From Bacteroidaceae bacterium (GTDB taxonomy: Bacteria; Bacteroidota; Bacteroidia; Bacteroidales; Bacteroidaceae): a stretch of 51,431 nucleotides of DNA. The stretch is from positions 1 to 51,431 of the forward strand of contig CAAHEN010000247.1 of the NCBI GenBank assembly GCA_900772575.1. Direction: 5' to 3'. The notes beneath the pieces were generated by a model. It saw nothing but the letters and a program-made list of their open reading frames with translations. It did no database searches and was not told where the DNA came from. This document shows positions 33,244 through 42,070 of this stretch, in pieces; the first letter of the stretch is position 1, and every line of letters begins with the position of its first letter. Made by a program: the position numbers and the translations under genes.

Positions 33244-34068
33244 TTACTCAGCACGCAGTGTGAAGCGCCTAAACGCTGTGACGGTACAATCCTTGTCAGC
33301 CTGCTTCAGGAATGAAGCTACAGAGAGCTTGCTGTCCTGAATAAACTCTTGGTTGAGCAAGCAAGCCTCTTTGTAGAACTTGTGCATGCGACCTTCGGCA
33401 ATCTTCTCAATCATGTTCTCAGGCTTGCCTTCCTGACGGGCCTTGTCAGCTGCAATCTCATACTCCTCCTTGCGGATTTTCTCGGGAACGTCAGCCTCAC
33501 TCAGAGAAACAGGATTCATGGCAGCTACCTGCATGGCCACAGCGTGACCGTAAGACGGATCAACCTTCTTGCTCAAGGCCACCATGGTACAGAGAATATT
33601 CTTACCCTGGTGGTTGTATGTCGAGATGTTGTCGCCCTCAATCGTCTGATAGCCGTCGAGCTCCATCTTCTCACCGGTAATGCCACTACGGTCGGTGATA
33701 GCCTCAGCTACAGTGCCTTTTCCCATGGGGAGGGCCTTCACCTCATCGAGTGTCTTACATTTTGCTGCAACAGCAGCATCGAGAATGTCCTGGGCCAACT
33801 GTACGAAGTCAGCGTTCTTGGCCACGAAGTCAGTTTCGCACTTCAGGGCAAGAATGGCACCGAAGCCATTTTCTACCTTGCACAATACTGCACCTTCAGA
33901 TGCCTCACGGTCAGAGCGCTTAGCGGCTACTGCCTGCCCGCGCTTACGGATAAGTTCGATGGCAGCTTCGATGTCGCCGTTAGCCTCAGTGAGGGCCTTC
34001 TTGCAGTCGCCAAGTCCAGCGCCGGTCAGTGTGCGCAGTTTCTTGATATCTTCTAATCCTACAGCCAT
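33244..34068 (-). CDS. tsf: Elongation factor Ts
   Basis: EF-Ts recycles EF-Tu by nucleotide exchange. The N-terminal UBA-like part has LRTLTGAGLGDCKKALTEANGD, followed by the core containing LKCETDFVAKN and the C-terminal region. Length is 274, close to the family norm. It is the last gene of the rplM-rpsI-rpsB-tsf operon, 46 bases after rpsB, an order widely conserved for rpsB-tsf. Confidence 0.97.
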   Translation of the reverse strand: MAVGLEDIKKLRTLTGAGLGDCKKALTEANGDIEAAIELIRKRGQAVAAKRSDREASEGAVLCKVENGFGAILALKCETDFVAKNADFVQLAQDILDAAVAAKCKTLDEVKALPMGKGTVAEAITDRSGITGEKMELDGYQTIEGDNISTYNHQGKNILCTMVALSKKVDPSYGHAVAMQVAAMNPVSLSEADVPEKIRKEEYEIAADKARQEGKPENMIEKIAEGRMHKFYKEACLLNQEFIQDSKLSVASFLKQADKDCTVTAFRRFTLRAE

Positions 34069-34114
34069 TATGATAATGTATAAGTGTAGTTCTTTTTATT
34101 CTTGATAGGTGATT

Positions 34115-34984
34115 TTATTCAGCAGCGGCCTCAGTGGCAGTTTCAGTGCTGGGTGCGGCTTCAGCTACTGGGGCCTTTGCCTCCTCAGCGGGAACATCTG
34201 CCTGCTCAGCCTTGTCAGTGCGCGCCTTGGTGATACGACGACGGCCACCTTCCCTGCTGCTGCCTTCACCGGCAGCTTCAGTGTCGACACGTTCAGCCTT
34301 ACGCTCCTCCAAGCCTTCAGCAATGGCGGCGCAGCAAGCGTCGAGAATCACTTCAATGCTCTTGTTCGCATCGTCGTTTGCCGGGATGACAAAGTCGATG
34401 GGCTTCGGATCTGAGTTTGTATCAACGATACCGAACACAGGGATGCCCAGACGGTTGGCCTCCTTGACTGCGATATGCTCCTTGCACACATCGACGACGA
34501 AGAGTGCGGCCGGCAGTTTGTTGAGGTCAGAGATTGAACCTAAGTTCTTCTCAAGTTTGGCTCTCTGACGCGAAATCTGGAGGATCTCACGCTTTGAGAG
34601 GTTCGCAAACGTACCGTCTGCCATGAGCTTGTCGATGTTGGCCATCTTCTTCACGGCCCGACGGATTGTGGGGAAGTTGGTCAGCATGCCACCCGGCCAG
34701 CGCTCGGTAACGAACGGCATATTGATAGACGCTGCTTTCTCTGATACGATTTCCTTGGCCTGTTTCTTAGTAGCTACAAAAAGGATCTTACGACCGCTCT
34801 TGGCGATGGCCTTCAGGGCTTCTGCAGCCTCGTCAATCTTGGCCACGGTCTTGTGAAGATCTATGATATGGATACCGTTGCGCTCCATGAAGATATAAGG
34901 AGCCATGGCCGGATTCCATTTGCGTTTGAGGTGGCCAAAGTGGCAACCAGCCTCAAGGAGAGTTTCGAAATTTGTTCTTGACAT
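34115..34984 (-). CDS. rpsB: Ribosomal protein S2
   Basis: S2 is a late-assembling protein of the small subunit. The 289 residues start with SRTNFETLLEAGCHFGHLKRKWNP and include TERWPGGMLTNFPTIRR and KEANRLGIPVFGIVDTNSDP, the family signatures. A tail of about 45 residues rich in Ala, Glu and Thr extends beyond the E. coli protein (241). It is followed by tsf and preceded by a 170-base gap after rpsI. Confidence 0.98.
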   Translation of the reverse strand: MSRTNFETLLEAGCHFGHLKRKWNPAMAPYIFMERNGIHIIDLHKTVAKIDEAAEALKAIAKSGRKILFVATKKQAKEIVSEKAASINMPFVTERWPGGMLTNFPTIRRAVKKMANIDKLMADGTFANLSKREILQISRQRAKLEKNLGSISDLNKLPAALFVVDVCKEHIAVKEANRLGIPVFGIVDTNSDPKPIDFVIPANDDANKSIEVILDACCAAIAEGLEERKAERVDTEAAGEGSSREGGRRRITKARTDKAEQADVPAEEAKAPVAEAAPSTETATEAAAE

Positions 34985-35154
34985 TTTTCTTAATGCTAAA
35001 TGTTTACTTTCTTTTTAGTTGATACTCAGGCTTGCCGTTTAGTAGCCTGGGCTGTATTTACGTCAACCAACTGCCAGGTAGTTCTCCTTCAAAAAGAAGT
35101 CCGGACAATTTAGATGCTAAACTTTCGAGCTCAGCAGTTAACGTCAGCCGAATA

Positions 35155-35541
35155 TTAACGCTTGCTGAACTGGAAGCGACGACGTGCCTTGGGGCGACCC
35201 GGCTTCTTACGTTCAACGACACGAGAATCGCGTGTCACGAAGCCTTCAGCCCGAAGTGCCTTCTTGTCATCAGCGTTGAGCTGCACAAGGGCACGAGCGA
35301 TGGCCAGACGGAGGGCCTGGCTCTGGCCGGTGAAGCCGCCACCATTGAGATTGACCTTGATGTCATACTTCTCAACGGCATCAAGCAGGAGCAGAGGTTG
35401 CTTGACAACGTATTGAAGGATGGGAGAGGGGAAGTATTCTGTAAGATCTCTCTTGTTAATCGTAATCTTGCCAGTACCCTCTGTCAGGTAAACGCGAGCT
35501 ACAGAGCTCTTTCTGCGTCCAAGTGCATTGATCATTTCCAT
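35155..35541 (-). CDS. rpsI: Ribosomal protein S9
   Basis: S9 lies in the head of the small subunit, its C-terminal tail reaching the P site. The 128 residues begin MEMINALGRRKSSVARVYL and end in the basic KKPGRPKARRRFQFSKR, the conserved tail. I chose the ATG at 35541; a GTG three codons upstream is less likely. It follows rplM by 13 bases. Confidence 0.98.
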   Translation of the reverse strand: MEMINALGRRKSSVARVYLTEGTGKITINKRDLTEYFPSPILQYVVKQPLLLLDAVEKYDIKVNLNGGGFTGQSQALRLAIARALVQLNADDKKALRAEGFVTRDSRVVERKKPGRPKARRRFQFSKR

Positions 35542-35554
35542 ATCTGCCACTTAG

Positions 35555-36016
35555 TTATTTGTACAAGTTAATATCAATAGCCTTAGGAGACTGGGCTTCG
35601 TGCTTATGGTCGGCACCTTCATAAACATAAAGGTTGTCGAGAAGCTTGGCACCGAGGCGATTCTTGGGGAGCATGCCCTTCACCACACGATGAAGCAAGC
35701 GGTCTGCACCGTTCTTCTTTGCCATGATGCTGGCAGGCGTATGTTCTCTCTGACCACCGGGATACCCTGTATAGGTATAGTAGATGCGGTCGTTCCACTT
35801 GTTGCCCGTCAACTTGACCTTGTCAGCGTTGATGATGATGACATTGTCACCACAATCTACGTGAGGTGTGAAATTAGGCTTATACTTGCCTCTGAGCAAT
35901 TTAGCTACCTTGGTGCACAAGCGACCAAGAATCTGGTCAGTAGCGTCAACTACGACCCATTCCTTTCGAGCGGTCTCCTTGTTAGCAGAGATGGTCTTGT
36001 AACTTAAAGTGTCCAC
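35555..36016 (-). CDS. rplM: Ribosomal protein L13
   Basis: L13 is an early-assembling protein of the large subunit. The 153 residues contain WVVVDATDQILGRLCTKVAKLLRGK and the signature region KMPKN-like VKGMLPKNRLGAKLLDNLYVYEGADHKHEAQ-type C-terminus (around residues 113-143). It leads the four-gene ribosomal operon and has a 140-nt leader with a stable nested stem-loop. Confidence 0.98.
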   Translation of the reverse strand: MDTLSYKTISANKETARKEWVVVDATDQILGRLCTKVAKLLRGKYKPNFTPHVDCGDNVIIINADKVKLTGNKWNDRIYYTYTGYPGGQREHTPASIMAKKNGADRLLHRVVKGMLPKNRLGAKLLDNLYVYEGADHKHEAQSPKAIDINLYK

Positions 36017-36106
36017 TAGTTTTGTTGTTTAATTGTAACTACTGTTTGTTTTGATTTTACGCCGTCGTCTAACCATTCCGATATAGGCCAATGGATGCTA
36101 CCGGAA

Positions 36107-36154
36107 CTATTATCAGGCGTGGAAAGGCGGCTTTTTCGGCCACCTTGATAATAA
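36107..36154 (-). promoter_or_regulatory. Structured leader of rplM operon
   Basis: On the minus strand an outer stem (TTATTATCA at 36154-36146 with TGATAATAG at 36115-36107) encloses a hairpin (GGTGGC at 36144-36139 with GCCGCC at 36131-36126). The structure begins within a few bases of the predicted transcription start. Ribosomal-protein leaders of this kind often mediate autogenous control; the ligand here is not known. Confidence 0.5.
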
Positions 36155-36162
36155 TCGGCGTG

Positions 36163-36170
36163 CAAAATTA
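36163..36170 (-). promoter_or_regulatory. Promoter of the rplM operon (-7 TAATTTTG)
   Basis: TAATTTTG on the minus strand matches TAnnTTTG. The start codon at 36016 lies about 140 nt past the expected transcription start. Confidence 0.6.
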
Positions 36171-36270
36171 CTCATATTTTTTTGACCTGCAAAGTTTTCC
36201 CGCCATTTCTTCCATCTTATATCTATGATTTTCAGTCATGCTCAGGCGTGCCCTACCGTCCGATGGGGCA

Positions 36271-36326
36271 GTCTGGACAGCAACAAGGGGGGGGCCGTTT
36301 ACTCGTCGAACACGTTTTGTCCAGAC
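36271..36326 (-). repeat. Long inverted repeat after tamB
   Basis: GTCTGGACA (36271-36279) and TGTCCAGAC (36318-36326) are perfectly complementary over 9 bp with a 38-nt loop containing eight G in a row (36287-36294). It begins 4 bases past the tamB stop codon. There is no T tract, so it may be a weak terminator or 3' stabiliser. Confidence 0.45.
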
Positions 36327-36329
36327 AGG

Positions 36330-39300
36330 TTATCGACTGTGCCTTGTCGTATCACTCATAGCGGGGCGAACCCAGAACCTGAGTCGCCTCTTGAACAGAT
36401 CCTTCAGCGTGCTGAAATCTCGCTGAAGTAAGATACCTATGCCTTGCGTGGTCATAGACGATTTGGAGAAGTAGCGGTCATTGGTCTCGCTATATGCCTT
36501 GAGGCTCACATTGCCAGTGGGCGTCAGAAGATAGCGTATGTCAAAGTCGCCGATGAAATTTGTGGTGGAAGTCGTGCTCTCCCTGTACCCGAAATTGCCA
36601 TTGACCAACAGCCTGCCGCTCATGAGCTTTCCCTTCAGCAGTCCGCCGACTTCCATGTCGCTCCAGCCCACTTGGCCTGTGGAAAGATTTGTGCCAAAAC
36701 TCCAGTCTGACGCGCCGACAGCGTTGGTTATCATATTGTTGAGCTGCCCGGTGATTGTACTTGACAGGAACGACTTCATAGCGACGGAACTTTGCGACTG
36801 TCCCCCCATGGCAGCGTCTGTCGACGCGAAGTTATAATTGTAGAATCGGCCTACGCTCAGCAAATACAGCACTTGGCGATTCATGTCCTCTTCCGTTGTG
36901 ACCAATTGGTGAACCATCTGTCTGACGTCCTCGCTGACATTTGGCAGGTTTAGCCCAAACGTGATCTGCGGATTCCGCACCTTACCTCCCAAGTTCAGAA
37001 TACAGTCGGCCCGTACGGAATTGTTGCTCAGGTTCAGTCCCAAATCTGCGAGCGAGACAGCCGGAACGGTGTAGACCGCTTTCAGTGCCAAGTCTGCGTC
37101 ATACGGGTCACCGGCAAAGTTGATTGTCCCGCCGCGTTGCAATTCCATGTCTTTGTGTATGACGTCTTGAAGCGCCATTTTGTAGAGGCCATGGTCAATG
37201 GTGTATGTGCCGAACATCTGAAAGGCACCCTTGTTGTAATAGGTGGCACGTATGGCACCTGTTCCAGCCAGGGTGATGTAGTTGCCGGCCTTGTCGTCGG
37301 TGATGACTTTGAGCTCACCTTCTGGATTCATGTCTAACAGGAAATTGAGCACGATGTCCGTACTCACCTTGTCTGAGTCTGGCTCGATGGCGTTCAGGAT
37401 ATTGGTTTCGCTCTTTGTTATCAATACGGCCTGGCTTGATTCTGAATCTTCCTTTTTTCCGAACTGAAGGAGCGAGGTGTCGGGCGTCCCGTCTGGCGTG
37501 TCCACAATGTAGGTAAATCGTGTGCCATGCTCTGGACGCATATTGATATCCGCGTTGAAGTGGCCGGGGTAACCGTGAAGCCGTGCGGTGCCCGTTCCAT
37601 AGGCTGTGGCATAAAACGGTAGATCGACCGAGCGCTGCTTGTCATACATGGACAGTGAGCGGGCCCTGACAGTGAAGTCATATTTGAGGTCTTTCAGGTT
37701 TGAATGCCTGAGGGTGCCTTTCAGCTCTCCCGTTCCGTTGTTGTCATCGCTGACTTTGTAGTTCTCGAAACTGAAAAGCCCGGGTGTGATGTTGACGATG
37801 CCGTCTGCCAAGTGATACTTGCAACCCGTCGGCGCGATGCCGGCATAGACGTTGGCCTGTTCGCGCCCTTCGAAATCGAGTTCCTTGAATGGGCCGAATA
37901 TGCGGCAATGCCCGGTGGTCCGTCCGGTCAGGCCTTCGAATACATCGGGAAGGTAGCGGCGGAGAAATTCCAGTGTCGTGTTTCTTCCGCTGACATTCAG
38001 ATCCAGCTGCTTTTCTCCGATGCCCACATAGCCGTCAACATTTGTGTACCCGATACCGGCTTCACGGATGTCAGCGTTGAGATAGAGCCTTTTGTCTATG
38101 GTGCTCAGCGCCGCACTGATGGACGCGTCGCCCATCAGGCTGTTGTTGAAATGGAAGTCTGGTATTGCGAGGGCCGCCCGTATGTCGAAGGACTTTTCCG
38201 CACCGGGCGTGGCGACAATTTTTCCCGTCGCCAACCCTGAGAAGGAGACGGGTTTCAGGTTGACCAAACCCAAGATATAGTTGACATCCAGCGAGCGGAG
38301 GCTGATGGTCAGGCTGTCTGCCATATGCTGCCTCAGGTTTCCTGATACAGTGACAGATTGGTCTTGATGGCTCAAGTTGATGCGGCTGACGTCAATGACG
38401 CCATCAGTGATCTCAACCTGTCCGGCACTGAGTGTCCAGATCGTATCGCTTATGGTTAGGTTCGTCGGAAGAATGCTTGTGCTGAAGCCGACACGCCGGT
38501 TGAGGGTGCGGAACAGGCCTGTGACCGCCTGTATCTCTCCTGCATCGCTATGGTCTTGATTGCTCCAAGCCAAGTGACTCAAGACGCTGTTGTCGTGGGC
38601 CTTTGCCGTGTAGGCCATTTTGATGTCGTCGTTGCCAAACCGTTTGGAGGCTTGTATGAGCGCGGTGTAATTGTCCGCCGCCCCTTGCAGGTAGCAGCGT
38701 ATGTCTTTGGCATCAAATCCCCCATAGGCGATGTCCGGAGCGCTCAGTGTGACAGCCGAGCGCTTCCCATTCCCTGAAAGATAGCCGGCGATATCAATGC
38801 CATCTTCACTGTTGATGCTCAGTGGCACGTTCAGCATTTGCTTGAAGAAATCCGACCGATGCAGCCTGACGTCAAACTGCCACTCATCTCCCTTGTTTCT
38901 GGCTAGGTTTTCTGCTCCGACTATCGACGGCATGGTATGATGGGCGATGCCCAGAAGTGTTTCCCGCAGCCGCGTGAATGAAAGCGGCCCGTCTATGTCT
39001 GCCGTCGCAAAGTCGCTGGCAAGATGCGCGTGGGTGCCTCGGCTGGAGGGCCGGAGCACCAGTTCCAAGTTGCGCAGTGTGTAATCGGCCTCAGGCTTGA
39101 ACGGCTCTCGTTTGCTGAAGTCCTTGACCACAAGCTGCCCATTTATGCCGCGACTCGCAATGCCTGAGAAGTCGGCCTTCACGTATCCTGTCAGTGTCGA
39201 CGCCTGTAGGTGCCCGTTTTTGAGAATGGGGGCAAGATTCACCCCCCGGCTATCGGCTTCCAGGCTGATGGCGTTCAGGCGTTTCCCGTCAAAGCTTCCT

Positions 39301-40739
39301 TTAGCGTTCGCATTGATCTGCAACGCGGGATCCGCTGAGCCCAGCTGGAGTGTGAAATGCGGTGCCTTCCAAGTGGCGTCTATGTCTATGCCGGTGTAGC
39401 GCAGGCCGCCGTAACTGACTCTGTCAACGAGGCAGGTGGCCGCAAGCTTGTCCAGGTGGTGGCCTTTCACGTCGGCCTTGGCGTCAGCATGGAAGGCGAT
39501 GTCCTCAGGCATGTCGCTACGACCGAGCAGTGCCCCGAGATCTATGCCGTCTGACGAAGCCTGCATCATATAAGACTGCTTCAGCCAATGCAGCGAAGCA
39601 TATATGGCACCGATGTCTGCACTGGCCTCTAGGTTGATGTGGCTGGTTCTATTCTTTTCCAGAACGCAATTGCCCTTGAGGTGTGTATCGCCCAGACGTC
39701 TCCAATAGGTCAGGGCACTAGGTGGAAGAATGCGGCCCAAGCCTTCAAGCGGCAGGTCTTTTTTCAGAACCATTTTTTCGATAGTACCGCTGACGCGGAT
39801 GGGATGCCCACCCTGCTGGGAGATGTTGGCATGGGCTTTAAGCGCCAAGCGGTTGTGCTGCTCACGTAGCTCAATGCCACTGATATCGATGGTCTGTGGA
39901 TTGACCTGAAAAGCCGTCGTATAGACGAATGTCAGCGGTATGTCACGCAGACGGGGGTGCACAAAAGCGAGATCGGACAGCGTGACAGTGGCCCCATTGA
40001 TATGCCCCTTGACGTTGACGGTCGAGAGCAACGGCCGTGAAGGAGTCATGCGGTAGGTCGCCTCCAACTGGTCTTCATGCAGCCGGCTATGGGGCAGCCG
40101 CAGGTTGAAATCTGTGAGAATGCATTTTCTCCGGTTGCCCCTGAACCGAAAAGACAGGGCACGGATATCCAGTCCAGACCGCTCATACAGCACGAGGCTC
40201 CTCACGCGGAGGTTCAGACTGTCCGGAGTCAGGCGTTTGAGACTTATATTGGCTTCCAGATGCTGCACATTGATATGGTTCAGATCGAGCCTATCTGTTC
40301 GCCGCACGGCGTAATTCTTGTCATACCTGATGCTGCACCGCCTGATGATAAGCGAGTTGAGCGACAGATCAAGCTGCGTTTTCTTCTGTTTGTCCTTAGG
40401 CGCAAACGCATCTAGCACGAACTGATAATTGGCGGGACTGCCGGGCTTGTCTTTGTATAGCACCAGATCCGCGTCCAGCAGGGAGACCGACCGCAGCGAG
40501 ACGCGTCCCTCCAAGAAGGCGCGGTATTCGATTTTGGCTGACATGAGGCCTGCTTCCAGCATCTTGATCCCGCTCTGGTCTAAGACCGTCACATGGTGGA
40601 GCATGACACGGTTGAACAGACCGACCTCAACACGGTCGACCTGTACATCGGTGCCCAATTTGTCTGAAAGCAATTGCGACACATATTCGCCCATCCAGCG
40701 TTGTGAGGGCTGGAAGTTGACGATGAAAAGACAGGCCAT
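36330..40739 (-). CDS. TamB-like envelope protein, start disrupted
   Basis: The 1469 residues form a long beta-rich AsmA/TamB-like chain ending in a TamB domain (about 1050-1420, with GDPYDADLALKAVYTVP and MNRQVLYLLSVGRFYNY). Such proteins span the periplasm and are linked to outer-membrane biogenesis and lipid transfer. The first ATG, at 40739, cuts the membrane anchor: upstream codons in frame encode KRFRNVFRLLAITLLLGY but have no ATG, GTG or TTG. An ATG at 40822, 17 bases after sdaA, is out of frame and stops after 9 codons. A one-base shift would join them. I annotate the intact part only. Confidence 0.82.
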   Translation of the reverse strand: MACLFIVNFQPSQRWMGEYVSQLLSDKLGTDVQVDRVEVGLFNRVMLHHVTVLDQSGIKMLEAGLMSAKIEYRAFLEGRVSLRSVSLLDADLVLYKDKPGSPANYQFVLDAFAPKDKQKKTQLDLSLNSLIIRRCSIRYDKNYAVRRTDRLDLNHINVQHLEANISLKRLTPDSLNLRVRSLVLYERSGLDIRALSFRFRGNRRKCILTDFNLRLPHSRLHEDQLEATYRMTPSRPLLSTVNVKGHINGATVTLSDLAFVHPRLRDIPLTFVYTTAFQVNPQTIDISGIELREQHNRLALKAHANISQQGGHPIRVSGTIEKMVLKKDLPLEGLGRILPPSALTYWRRLGDTHLKGNCVLEKNRTSHINLEASADIGAIYASLHWLKQSYMMQASSDGIDLGALLGRSDMPEDIAFHADAKADVKGHHLDKLAATCLVDRVSYGGLRYTGIDIDATWKAPHFTLQLGSADPALQINANAKGSFDGKRLNAISLEADSRGVNLAPILKNGHLQASTLTGYVKADFSGIASRGINGQLVVKDFSKREPFKPEADYTLRNLELVLRPSSRGTHAHLASDFATADIDGPLSFTRLRETLLGIAHHTMPSIVGAENLARNKGDEWQFDVRLHRSDFFKQMLNVPLSINSEDGIDIAGYLSGNGKRSAVTLSAPDIAYGGFDAKDIRCYLQGAADNYTALIQASKRFGNDDIKMAYTAKAHDNSVLSHLAWSNQDHSDAGEIQAVTGLFRTLNRRVGFSTSILPTNLTISDTIWTLSAGQVEITDGVIDVSRINLSHQDQSVTVSGNLRQHMADSLTISLRSLDVNYILGLVNLKPVSFSGLATGKIVATPGAEKSFDIRAALAIPDFHFNNSLMGDASISAALSTIDKRLYLNADIREAGIGYTNVDGYVGIGEKQLDLNVSGRNTTLEFLRRYLPDVFEGLTGRTTGHCRIFGPFKELDFEGREQANVYAGIAPTGCKYHLADGIVNITPGLFSFENYKVSDDNNGTGELKGTLRHSNLKDLKYDFTVRARSLSMYDKQRSVDLPFYATAYGTGTARLHGYPGHFNADINMRPEHGTRFTYIVDTPDGTPDTSLLQFGKKEDSESSQAVLITKSETNILNAIEPDSDKVSTDIVLNFLLDMNPEGELKVITDDKAGNYITLAGTGAIRATYYNKGAFQMFGTYTIDHGLYKMALQDVIHKDMELQRGGTINFAGDPYDADLALKAVYTVPAVSLADLGLNLSNNSVRADCILNLGGKVRNPQITFGLNLPNVSEDVRQMVHQLVTTEEDMNRQVLYLLSVGRFYNYNFASTDAAMGGQSQSSVAMKSFLSSTITGQLNNMITNAVGASDWSFGTNLSTGQVGWSDMEVGGLLKGKLMSGRLLVNGNFGYRESTTSTTNFIGDFDIRYLLTPTGNVSLKAYSETNDRYFSKSSMTTQGIGILLQRDFSTLKDLFKRRLRFWVRPAMSDTTRHSR

Positions 40740-40839
40740 ATAACCCAGAAGCAGGGTTATGGCCAGAAGGCGGAAGACGTTTCTAAAGCGTTTTATGGCA
40801 GTGTCTTGTTTGGTTGCCTCATAAAGTTTTTTGGTGAGG

Positions 40840-42048
40840 CTATTCTATGCTGTCGTTGTACTCCTTGGCCAGTCCGCCTTCGCTCGTCTCGCGGTAAAGT
40901 GAAGGCAAGTCATGTCCAGTTTCTTTCATGACCTCGACGGCCTTGTCGTATGAGATGCGGTGGATGCCCTCTGCGTATGTCGCATAGATGTTGGCGTCCA
41001 GTGCGCGGGCTGCGGCGTGTGCGTTGCGTTCGATACAAGGAATCTGTACCAGTCCGCAGATAGGGTCGCAGGTCATACCCAGATGATGCTCCAGCCCCAT
41101 CTCGGCCGAGTACTCTATAGTGGCCAGACTGCCACCAAATATATAGTTGGCGGCGGCGGCGGCCATGGCACAGGCGACGCCAACCTCTGCTTGGCAACCG
41201 GCCTCTGCTCCGGATATGGAGGCACGGCTCTTGGCGATGTTGCCGATAAGGCCGGCTGTGGCCAGGGCGTGATAGATGCGCCGGTCCGGAAAGTTACGGC
41301 TCTTCTTGATGTGATAGAGTACAGCGGGAACGACGCCGCAAGCGCCACACGTCGGGGCGGTGACGATTTGTCCGCCTGAGGCGTTCTCCTCACTGACCGC
41401 AAGGGCATAGGAGAACACCAAGCCGCGTGTCTGGAGATTGGCGCCATAGCCCATGGCCTTGATATAGTAGTCTGGCGCTTTCCGGCGAAGCTTCAGGCAA
41501 CCGGGCAGGACACCTTCATGTTCGAGCCCACGTTCGACGGCGGCCTTCATGACTTCCCATATCTCGGCCATATAGTCCCATATCTGGGTGCCCTCGCAGG
41601 CTTCGACATATTCCCAGTACGATTTGCCGCGTTGCTCACACCAGCGTTTGATCTCGGAGAGACGGTCGAGCTCATACACGTCGGGGGTCTCGAGGGTGTC
41701 CTTGCCCTCTTCTGCCAAGGCGCCTCCACCGACACTGAACACAGTCCACGCGTCGTGCGAGATACCGTCTCCGTCAATCGCTTCAAACTTCATACCGTTG
41801 GGGTGGAAGTCCAGTACGATCGAGGGTTGCCAGTCAAATTCTGTCCGGCTCTCACCCAGCACATTGGCAATGGCCCAGTCTGTGAGGTGTCCACGGCCTG
41901 TCGCGGCGAGACTCCCGTAGAGCGTGACCTTGAACCTCCGGGCTTCCGGATGTCTTGTGAGGTATTTCTGTGCGGCGATACGGGGCCCCATGGTGTGGCT
42001 GCTGGAGGGCCCCTGCCCTATCCTGAATAGTTCTTTAAGACTCTTCAT
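40840..42048 (-). CDS. sdaA: L-serine ammonia-lyase (dehydratase)
   Basis: This iron-sulfur enzyme converts L-serine to pyruvate and ammonia. The protein starts MKSLKELFRIGQGPSSSHTMGP, the classical signature, and has the Cys-containing PTCGACGVVPAVLYH of the cluster-binding alpha domain plus AEVGVACAMAAAAA. At 402 residues it is a single-chain form, a little shorter than E. coli SdaA (454). I chose the ATG at 42048. It lies 22 bases after fbp, and the tamB-like gene follows closely. Confidence 0.95.
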   Translation of the reverse strand: MKSLKELFRIGQGPSSSHTMGPRIAAQKYLTRHPEARRFKVTLYGSLAATGRGHLTDWAIANVLGESRTEFDWQPSIVLDFHPNGMKFEAIDGDGISHDAWTVFSVGGGALAEEGKDTLETPDVYELDRLSEIKRWCEQRGKSYWEYVEACEGTQIWDYMAEIWEVMKAAVERGLEHEGVLPGCLKLRRKAPDYYIKAMGYGANLQTRGLVFSYALAVSEENASGGQIVTAPTCGACGVVPAVLYHIKKSRNFPDRRIYHALATAGLIGNIAKSRASISGAEAGCQAEVGVACAMAAAAANYIFGGSLATIEYSAEMGLEHHLGMTCDPICGLVQIPCIERNAHAAARALDANIYATYAEGIHRISYDKAVEVMKETGHDLPSLYRETSEGGLAKEYNDSIE

Positions 42049-42070
42049 TTTTTCTTCATGTATGTGATTG

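Noticed and set aside
40780..40800. Programmed frameshift for the tamB-like gene
   Set aside because: There is no slippery heptamer at the required place, so a mutation or error is more likely than programmed frameshifting.
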